Assembly: GCA_002714465.1 (NCBI GenBank)
Contig: PAXL01000008.1
Coordinates: 8,929-14,671, forward strand
Origin: Gemmatimonadota bacterium
GTDB taxonomy: Bacteria; Latescibacterota; UBA2968
Length of the DNA stretch: 5,743 nucleotides
Direction of reading: 5' to 3'
Shown here piece after piece: positions 1-4,560 of this stretch; the first letter of the stretch is position 1; the number at the start of each line of letters is the position of its first letter. Both the position numbers and the translations under genes were made by a program. Under the pieces are notes generated by a model. It saw only the letters and a list, made by a program, of their open reading frames with translations, had not been told where the DNA came from and did no database searches.

Positions 1-951
1 AAAAGATGGGTTGCGGTACTGCTCAGCGTTGTCCTGATCGCACCAGCTTGTGGGTCTGATGATGACTCACAGATGGATCTCACCCTCGCCGGTAGTTCTA
101 CTTCTTCGTCGGTCTACGGATTTTTGTTGACTCATGCTCGCCTAGCGGGTCAAGCGGATGGGGCTATCACCGTCAATGTGCGAGAGAGTTCGACCTCAGA
201 CAACCCTGGTCTTGTAAGTCAGGGATCGGTTGACTATGGAATCGCAGGTCTGAACGCCCTAGCCCGGTCTTACAAGGGAACGGGTCAGTATGAAGGAAAC
301 CAGAGTCCTGACTCCCGGCTCCTAATGACCTACCTGACCGTTGCGGAAATGATTGTTGTCCGGTCGGACAAGGGAATTGCGACCGTACAAGATCTCGAGG
401 GCATGTCATTTGCCCCGAGCATGCAGGGGTCACCCGTTTACACCAAAGTGCTTGAGATGCTCGACGCCCTTGGAGTCACTGTTGACGTGTTTGATGGGGC
501 CCTAGAGGACGTTGTGAGCGCAATGAAGGACAATCGAATCGTTGGATTCGGAAAGGCAGGAGCGGGCAAGGCTGCTGACGCAAGCATGCTTGATGCTGCG
601 AGTGCTGTCCCTGTCACCCTGGTCGGCTTTAGCGACGCAGATATAGCGGCGATCCAAGCGGTTCATCCGAACTTCAACTTCACTGAAGTTCCGGCTGGGG
701 CCCTCATGGATAGTCCCGCGGTCAAGCAATCGACGATTGACGCCGTCTATTTCACTGACGCTTCAATGTCTGAAGACGACGCGTACCGCCTCACTAAGGC
801 TCTTTGGACGACTCTGCAAGCGTCCGCTGATGAAAGCGGCTACGCGGCCTCTTCCGGAATTGTCGCAGAGCAGACGGTTGAGGCGAGTCGACTTGTGCCC
901 CTGCACCCAGGAGCCGAGCGGTATTGGCGCGAAATTGGGGTGCTGGACTAA
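1..951 (+). CDS. TAXI-family TRAP transporter solute-binding lipoprotein (5' end cut)
   Basis: Extracytoplasmic receptor of a TAXI-type TRAP transporter; it would bind a small, probably anionic, solute and deliver it to the permease encoded next. The frame is open from base 1 and has no ATG, GTG or TTG before base 73, while codons 1-17 read KRWVAVLLSVVLIAPAC, a lipoprotein signal with the lipidated Cys at codon 17 followed by GSDDD. The true start therefore lies just left of the window, and the ATG at 73 is internal. TAXI hallmarks are an N-terminal beta strand and Ser-rich ligand loop (LAGSSTSSSVYGF), the central segment VVRSDKGIATVQDLEGMSF, and the C-terminal PLHPGAERYWREIGV, which is typical of the family. 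The 316 visible codons are close to the usual family length of a little over 300, so only a few residues are missing. It is followed after 96 bases by the fused permease, the normal TAXI arrangement. The ligand is not predictable. Confidence 0.93.
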   Translation, partial: KRWVAVLLSVVLIAPACGSDDDSQMDLTLAGSSTSSSVYGFLLTHARLAGQADGAITVNVRESSTSDNPGLVSQGSVDYGIAGLNALARSYKGTGQYEGNQSPDSRLLMTYLTVAEMIVVRSDKGIATVQDLEGMSFAPSMQGSPVYTKVLEMLDALGVTVDVFDGALEDVVSAMKDNRIVGFGKAGAGKAADASMLDAASAVPVTLVGFSDADIAAIQAVHPNFNFTEVPAGALMDSPAVKQSTIDAVYFTDASMSEDDAYRLTKALWTTLQASADESGYAASSGIVAEQTVEASRLVPLHPGAERYWREIGVLD

Positions 952-990
952 GCAGCGACCCCCAAGAGAGGCATTGCTAGTAAGGGTTGT

Positions 991-1069
991 CGGACCGAGA
1001 GAGTTACAGCGAGTTGACAGGCGTTTCGATAGAAGGACTGTCACGCTATGACTGAGCCCTCTCGGTCCG
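991..1069 (+). promoter_or_regulatory. Nested inverted repeats around the permease ribosome binding site
   Basis: An 11-base perfect inverted repeat, CGGACCGAGAG (991-1001) and CTCTCGGTCCG (1059-1069), brackets the permease start region; past one A-C mismatch it continues with three more pairs (1003-1005 with 1055-1057, one of them G-U). Nested inside is a second perfect repeat, TGACAG (1015-1020) and CTGTCA (1038-1043), whose 17-base loop carries the Shine-Dalgarno AGAAGGA (1031-1037). The ATG at 1048 lies between the inner and outer stems. In mRNA these could form a stem-loop that limits translation of the permease relative to the binding protein, or slows decay of the upstream message. The base pairing is seen directly; any regulatory role is inference. 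Confidence 0.35.
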
Positions 1070-2982
1070 GCACTCTTCGCTGGGCGCCCCACTGCCTCAC
1101 AGGAGCCGCAATTGCATTAGCGGCGTATCACTACTGGACCTCCTATCGAGGCTCCCTGCCGTTCATTCAACATCGCAGCGTTCACCTCGGTGGGGTGTAC
1201 ATCATTCTGCTGCTCTCCTGGCTTCAGCCAAACGGCGGGCTAGGGAACGATAAGAGGCGAGTGCCGCTAGTGGCAGGGCTCATCGTTGCCTCCTCAGCCT
1301 TCTTCGTCTTCTCTTACACAAAAGACATCACTTTTGTTCGGCGACAGGATCCAGCCTCTATTCCCCTGATCCTCTGGGGGGTAGGTGTTCTCCTTCTGGG
1401 CTTGGAACTATGCAGGAGGGTTCTTGGCTGGATGCTGTCTGGAATTGTGATGGGGCTAGCTGCCGTCGTTCTTTTGGCCCATCTTGATTTCATACCGTGG
1501 TCCGGTTGGATGGCATCAGTTACCACGAGCGATATGGCCAATACATCCCTTTTCACTACTCAGGGCATATTCGGCAGCATCACTGGCGTATCTGCAGGGG
1601 TAGTGGCGAGTTTCCTGATTTTTGGCGGCATGCTCAGTGCATCCGGGGGCTCAGACTCCTTGATGGACCTTGCACGCCTATTGGTCGGACGATTTAAAGG
1701 CGGCCCTGGAAAGATCTCAGTAGTAACCAGTGCATTCTTTGGGACGGTCTCTGGGTCTGCCGTTGCAAACGTAGTGGTCGACGGTGTGTTCAACATTCCA
1801 CTCATGAAGCGAACCGGGTTCAAACCAGAGTTTGCTGCCGCCGTGGAGTCAACCACTTCGGCAGGAGGACAGTTGGTGCCCCCGGTAATGGGTGCTGCCG
1901 CATTCATCATGGCAGAATTTACAAATATCCCATACCGAGATATTGCTATGGCGGCGATTACGCCAATAGTTCTTTATTACTTGGCTTTATTCGTATCTAT
2001 TCACATACAGGCTGTGAAGCAAGGACTTGGTGGCATACCACAATCGGAGATACCACCCGTATCACGTCTGTATAATCCTACGTTTATTGGATCGTTCCTC
2101 ACGCCAATGATTGTACTTCTGGTGTTCATATATGTATTCAACCGTAGCCTTACCTTCGCGAGCTGGGCCGCTACCACGGCGATAATTACATTCGTAATGC
2201 TACGGCCTGGGAAACCACTTATTGAACGGCTCCGTATTATTTGGACAGGCGCGCGTACGGCGGGTATCGAGATCGCAAGAATTGGCGCAATCGTAATAGC
2301 TGCTCAATTGCTAATTTCCATCCTAGGAATGTCAGCGATTGCCTCACGTTTGGCAAACTTCCTGGCAATGGGATCTGTCCCAGTTGGATTAGGGCTAGTT
2401 TTCTTGGCTCTCGTGGTAGTCATTCTTGGATTTGGAGTTCCTACCGCAGCTGCATACGTTATTGCAGCTTCGTTTTCCACTCCAATCTTTGGAAGTCTAG
2501 GAATTAGCCCACTGCCTGGGCACTTATTTATTCTCTACTTTACTGTCTATGCAAACGTGACGCCCCCGGTCATGCCGGCTACATACGCAGCTTCTGCGAT
2601 AGCTAAAGCAAATGCGGCTCAAGCCGGAATGATTGGAATGAGACTCTTATTCCCGGCCCTGTTGGTGCCATTTATATTTGTTACTCATCCAGAGCTGCTT
2701 CTCAATCAGGGATCGTTCGGAACCTTTGTCCCTCTCTTTGTCTCCGTTGCTGCAGGACTGTGTATAACTGCTATGGGTCTTGGCGGCTGGTTTGGTCGGA
2801 CCCTGGAACGTCGAGAACAACCAGTCATCACGATTATCGGAGTACTGATTGCATGGCCGAATCTAGTACTGACGCTTATTGGGGCTCTACTCCTAGGTGT
2901 AGTGCTTTTGCCGCGGTGGAAAGGGAGGGGGCCCGTTGGGGTGAGCAGAAAGAGCTCTGACCGGTCAATAAATCATTCTTAA
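1048..2982 (+). CDS. TRAP transporter fused permease (DctQM type, TAXI partner)
   Basis: Integral membrane component of a TRAP transporter, joining the small (DctQ-like) and large (DctM-like) subunits in one 644-residue chain, as is usual for TAXI systems. It imports the solute held by the binding protein using an ion gradient. Roughly residues 10-150 hold hydrophobic helices of the Q-like part; residues from about 170 to 565 hold the M-like transport core; a further two or three helices follow up to about 625, then a short polar tail. Diagnostic core motifs are GTVSGSAVANVV from residue 232, NIPLMKRTGFKPEFAAAVE after it, PPVMGAAAFIMAEF from residue 278, GFGVPTAAAYV from 461 and NVTPPVMPATYAASAIA from 503. 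The second PPVM repeats the first, reflecting the two-fold internal symmetry of the M subunit. The ATG is supported by AGAAGGA ten bases upstream and by ending the gap after the receptor gene. GC content falls from about 60% in the first 150 bases to about 42-45% between 1981 and 2700. Confidence 0.96.
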   Translation: MTEPSRSGTLRWAPHCLTGAAIALAAYHYWTSYRGSLPFIQHRSVHLGGVYIILLLSWLQPNGGLGNDKRRVPLVAGLIVASSAFFVFSYTKDITFVRRQDPASIPLILWGVGVLLLGLELCRRVLGWMLSGIVMGLAAVVLLAHLDFIPWSGWMASVTTSDMANTSLFTTQGIFGSITGVSAGVVASFLIFGGMLSASGGSDSLMDLARLLVGRFKGGPGKISVVTSAFFGTVSGSAVANVVVDGVFNIPLMKRTGFKPEFAAAVESTTSAGGQLVPPVMGAAAFIMAEFTNIPYRDIAMAAITPIVLYYLALFVSIHIQAVKQGLGGIPQSEIPPVSRLYNPTFIGSFLTPMIVLLVFIYVFNRSLTFASWAATTAIITFVMLRPGKPLIERLRIIWTGARTAGIEIARIGAIVIAAQLLISILGMSAIASRLANFLAMGSVPVGLGLVFLALVVVILGFGVPTAAAYVIAASFSTPIFGSLGISPLPGHLFILYFTVYANVTPPVMPATYAASAIAKANAAQAGMIGMRLLFPALLVPFIFVTHPELLLNQGSFGTFVPLFVSVAAGLCITAMGLGGWFGRTLERREQPVITIIGVLIAWPNLVLTLIGALLLGVVLLPRWKGRGPVGVSRKSSDRSINHS

Positions 2983-3037
2983 CAATTGGGACTGATGATT
3001 ACCATCACAAAACTAATTACGACTATTAGGAGATCGA

Positions 3038-3442
3038 ATGCGTCAAATAAGTGTTAGTGAGGCGGCTATCGAGTATGTCAACGCCTACAACAGTCACGAT
3101 AGGAATCGTTTGCGCGCCGGCTATGCAGATGATTTCGTTGTAACTAATCCCTTGTGGGAAGGTACAAAAGGCCCGGAAGAAACCACCGACACAATTGAGG
3201 CGGTGTGGAATGCTCTTACTGGTGCACGATTCCATCTAAATAACTTGATCGTCTCAGGCGAGACCGCCATATTGGAAATGTTGTTCGAATGGGACGATCC
3301 CCGGGACCAACAGACCAAACGCTTTGCGGTGGTAGATATCTTCACCGTCGAGGACGGAAAACTCGCGTCACTCCGCGCGTACCACGACACCAGCAATATG
3401 AGCAGGTGGCTCGAGGAAATGGGAGCGGAGCTGAACCTCTAG
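3038..3442 (+). CDS. SnoaL-like / NTF2-fold small protein
   Basis: A 134-residue cytoplasmic protein that looks like a complete single-domain SnoaL-like (NTF2 superfamily) protein. Members form a cone-shaped alpha-beta barrel around a pocket, and include isomerases, cyclases, hydrolases and non-catalytic ligand binders. Family features visible here are an N-terminal helix ending in YNSHD (residues 17-21), the YADDFVVTNP turn (29-38), the GPEET segment (45-49) leading into a second helix, the strands HLNNLIVSG and ILEMLFEW, and the C-terminal hairpin AVVDIFTVEDGKLASLRAYHD (two strands around a VEDGK turn, about 97-117). H116 and D117 sit where many catalytic members keep an active-site Asp or His. 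A good Shine-Dalgarno AGGAGA (3028-3033) lies four bases before the ATG. It starts 55 bases after the permease and has no obvious promoter of its own, so co-transcription is likely; it may process the imported solute. The precise function cannot be assigned. Confidence 0.88.
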   Translation: MRQISVSEAAIEYVNAYNSHDRNRLRAGYADDFVVTNPLWEGTKGPEETTDTIEAVWNALTGARFHLNNLIVSGETAILEMLFEWDDPRDQQTKRFAVVDIFTVEDGKLASLRAYHDTSNMSRWLEEMGAELNL

Positions 3443-3462
3443 CCCCTACGTGCCTGTGCCTA

Positions 3463-3492
3463 TACAGGGAGCTCTTCTACAGGGAGCTCCTC
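3463..3492 (+). repeat. 15-base tandem duplication
   Basis: TACAGGGAGCTCTTC (3463-3477) is followed directly by TACAGGGAGCTCCTC (3478-3492), identical at 14 of 15 positions. The unit contains the palindrome GAGCTC, so the two copies also pair with each other. It starts 20 bases after the SnoaL-like stop codon. It looks like a recent slippage or duplication event. Confidence 0.85.
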
Positions 3493-3496
3493 CTTT
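3468..3496 (+). terminator. Candidate weak terminator after the TRAP/SnoaL genes
   Basis: GGAGCTC (3468-3474) pairs perfectly with GAGCTCC (3484-3490) across a nine-base loop, 25 bases after the SnoaL-like stop. The tail is TCCTTT rather than an uninterrupted T run, so intrinsic termination would be inefficient. Its position at the end of the three-gene set is the main support. The pairing is a by-product of the tandem duplication, so it may be incidental. Confidence 0.3.
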
Positions 3497-3552
3497 GGCG
3501 ATCCCAGAACCAGGATTTGGACTATCAGAAGCGATGGGGTGCCTCCGGGACT

Positions 3553-3658
3553 GGCCGTACCCGTCGCCTACCGAAATCTAGCCACTCCGTTGATTCAGTT
3601 GGCTAGAGCACATGCATGACGTTCGGTGGCTCAGGGGGTACGAATCCCCCCACGGCCC
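3553..3658 (+). ncRNA. Candidate structured RNA: three-way junction with a T-arm-like hairpin
   Basis: Four compatible helices can form. A closing stem pairs GGCCGT (3553-3558) with ACGGCC (3652-3657). Inside it, GCC-(T)-ACCGAA (3566-3575, T3569 bulged) pairs with TTCGGTGGC (3622-3630), nine pairs. Inside that, TCTAGCCA (3577-3584) pairs perfectly with TGGCTAGA (3600-3607). Three bases past the second stem, GGGGG (3634-3638) and CCCCC (3646-3650) enclose the seven-base loop TACGAAT, which differs from a tRNA T-loop (TTCGAAT) at one base. The layout (acceptor-like stem, long arm, T-arm) resembles a tRNA-like domain with the D-arm reduced, but no CCA or tmRNA reading frame is present. It matches no RNA family I recognise. 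The helices are seen; transcription and function are inference, and the decayed-tRNA reading competes with this one. Confidence 0.35.
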
Positions 3659-3659
3659 A
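3584..3659 (+). pseudogene. Decayed tRNA gene or tRNA-derived fragment
   Basis: Bases 3591-3610 align position by position with tRNA positions 8-26: T8, C13-A14, G18-G19, A21 and GAGC-A26 are in place, in the order of a normal D-arm. Then T33 and a GAC triplet fall at the anticodon position (3617-3620), and a T-arm GGGGG-TACGAAT-CCCCC (3634-3650) follows at almost standard spacing. The end reads ACGGCCCA, a common tRNA acceptor 3' strand (as in many tRNA-Lys genes); with ACTCCGT (3584-3590) it still pairs at positions 4-7. Defects are three lost outer acceptor pairs, an A10-C25 mismatch, T55 changed to A, an anticodon stem that hardly pairs, one extra base before the acceptor strand, and no encoded CCA. 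It cannot be a working tRNA. The 3' part is better kept than the 5' part, as seen at integration sites in tRNA genes. Confidence 0.35.
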
Positions 3660-3674
3660 ACAGTTGTTCCGCCG

Positions 3675-3712
3675 CAAGGCAGGCCATCTCCGTGTTACGA
3701 CCTTGTTTTTTT
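3675..3712 (+). terminator. Candidate weak intrinsic terminator with a T7 run
   Basis: CAAGG (3675-3679) pairs with CCTTG (3701-3705), directly followed by seven T (3706-3712), unusual in this GC-rich half. The 21-base loop includes a small CGT-GTT-ACG hairpin (3691-3699). The stem is short, so this is a weak prediction. It lies 17 bases after the foldable segment and 45 bases before the next gene, so it could end a short RNA transcript from the gap. Confidence 0.28.
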
Positions 3713-3756
3713 GGTGGTCGTCTGGTGGCCGTTTGCTGGGGAGTACCGTTCCTGAG

Positions 3757-4443
3757 GTGACCACGCCCACCGACGAAGATCCCCGGGGTCCGGGACAGGA
3801 GCCTTTGGAGTACGGGGCGTTGGCGTCGCGCTTCGAGGCCATCCAGGGTGAAACTGGCCGGACGCCTGATTCTCTCGTCCCTCGATCAATTATGCGCGGA
3901 ATCGCTGCCGGCTTATCCCGGGCACCGTCCCTTCGGCGGATTGACCCCCTCAAGAGTTACCAGCAGCGCTCGCTGTGGGCCCGGCTAGCCGACGAGGCCA
4001 CGGCGCGACCCGAACACGTTGGCTTCGTCCTACTGGGTGACGGTGGCATCCGGGAGCTGGCCGAACGTCTGGGCGTACCCCACAAGACCCTGGCCACCCG
4101 TCTCGACGGTTGGCGGCGGACCCGACCCCGAATGGTGGTGACGTTCACCGGAAGGCGTGTCCGTGGTGCCGCCGTACTCCATACGGTCCAGATCCCCGTG
4201 GCGTCCGACCTCGTGCTCTGGGCAGCCACCACCCGTGCTGCCGTCGACGAGGTAGACGGCCGCCCACCCCACCCTCTGCTAGTGGCTGACGCAGCCGAAC
4301 GCCTCGCCATGCTGGGCGCCACCGGTCCCGCTTTCGGGACATGGCCCGGCCTGGACGATGCCGTAGAGGACCTCGGCGCCGCCATCGAACGTAAGGGCGG
4401 CGAAGCCCCCCGCCGCCGGTTGGAGACCGGGCGCCACCGCTGA
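3757..4443 (+). CDS. Hypothetical protein with a helix-turn-helix-like segment
   Basis: I do not recognise this 228-residue protein. It is predicted to be cytoplasmic: no signal peptide or membrane helix is evident and it is rich in Arg, Ala and Asp. Residues 97-120, containing GIRELAERLGVPHKTLATRL and then DGWRR, have the spacing of a helix-turn-helix with an Arg-rich exit, so nucleic-acid binding is possible. The rest is mixed alpha-beta, with strands such as MVVTFTG and AVLHTVQIPV (about 126-149) and helices such as PLLVADAAERLAML, and an Arg-rich tail. The frame stays open upstream to an ATG at 3616, but that stretch overlaps the structured non-coding segment and reads FFWWSSGG; GTG at 3757, after GGGGAG (3738-3743), fits better, since codons with G or C at third positions begin there. 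The spacing of 13 bases is long, so the start is uncertain. It lies 117 bases before typA on the same strand and has the GC-rich codon use of typA rather than of the transporter genes. Confidence 0.75.
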   Translation: MTTPTDEDPRGPGQEPLEYGALASRFEAIQGETGRTPDSLVPRSIMRGIAAGLSRAPSLRRIDPLKSYQQRSLWARLADEATARPEHVGFVLLGDGGIRELAERLGVPHKTLATRLDGWRRTRPRMVVTFTGRRVRGAAVLHTVQIPVASDLVLWAATTRAAVDEVDGRPPHPLLVADAAERLAMLGATGPAFGTWPGLDDAVEDLGAAIERKGGEAPRRRLETGRHR

Positions 4444-4485
4444 ACTGGTCGCCATCTGCCCCAATCCAACATTGATTGCTTGACT

Positions 4486-4490
4486 AGGAG
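4486..4490 (+). promoter_or_regulatory. Shine-Dalgarno AGGAG that serves an out-of-frame GTG before typA
   Basis: AGGAG lies eight bases before a GTG at 4499, the best-placed ribosome binding site in the gap ahead of typA. That GTG is not in the typA frame; it opens a 101-codon frame ending at 4804 that overlaps the typA start. It may be a short leader frame that loads ribosomes for typA, a chance match, or a hint of an indel near the typA start. Confidence 0.35.
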
Positions 4491-4560
4491 CGGATCAGGT
4501 GCGGCGCACATCGGTCACACCTCCGCCCCTGTCCCCCAGGGTGGGCCTAGCCTTTTCGCC

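Larger units (their letters stand above)
3443..3756. other. 314-base non-coding gap with several RNA-like structures
   Basis: No convincing protein gene is seen between the SnoaL-like stop and the GTG at 3757. The frame that continues upstream from 3757 to an ATG at 3616 would encode FFWWSSGG-type sequence and overlap the hairpin region, which argues against coding. The gap instead holds a tandem duplication and hairpin (3463-3492), a foldable or tRNA-like segment (3553-3659), and a weak hairpin followed by a T7 run (3675-3712). The left-to-right change in base composition occurs across this gap. No convincing promoter hexamers were found. Confidence 0.7.

Noticed and set aside
1014..1019. 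Perfect TTGACA hexamer before the permease, as a possible -35 box.
   Set aside because: No acceptable -10 hexamer occurs 15-19 bases downstream, and the bases are better explained as an arm of the inner inverted repeat.
763..1092. 109-codon minus-strand frame over the receptor-permease junction.
   Set aside because: It overlaps two well-supported plus-strand genes and resembles no protein family.
3013..3029. CTAAT / ATTAG inverted repeat overlapping the SnoaL-like ribosome binding site.
   Set aside because: Five AT-rich pairs are too weak and too likely by chance.
3553..3658. tmRNA gene.
   Set aside because: It is far too short, with no tag-peptide frame, no pseudoknot region and no CCA end; only the T-arm-like part is similar.
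3616..3756. Upstream extension of the hypothetical protein to the ATG at 3616.
   Set aside because: It runs through the T-arm-like hairpin and T7 run, encodes unlikely FFWWSSGG sequence, and has no ribosome binding site; GTG 3757 is preferred.
3957..4511. 184-codon open frame on the minus strand.
   Set aside because: It lies wholly opposite the 3757-4443 gene and has low-complexity Arg/Ser/Pro content typical of antisense frames in GC-rich DNA.
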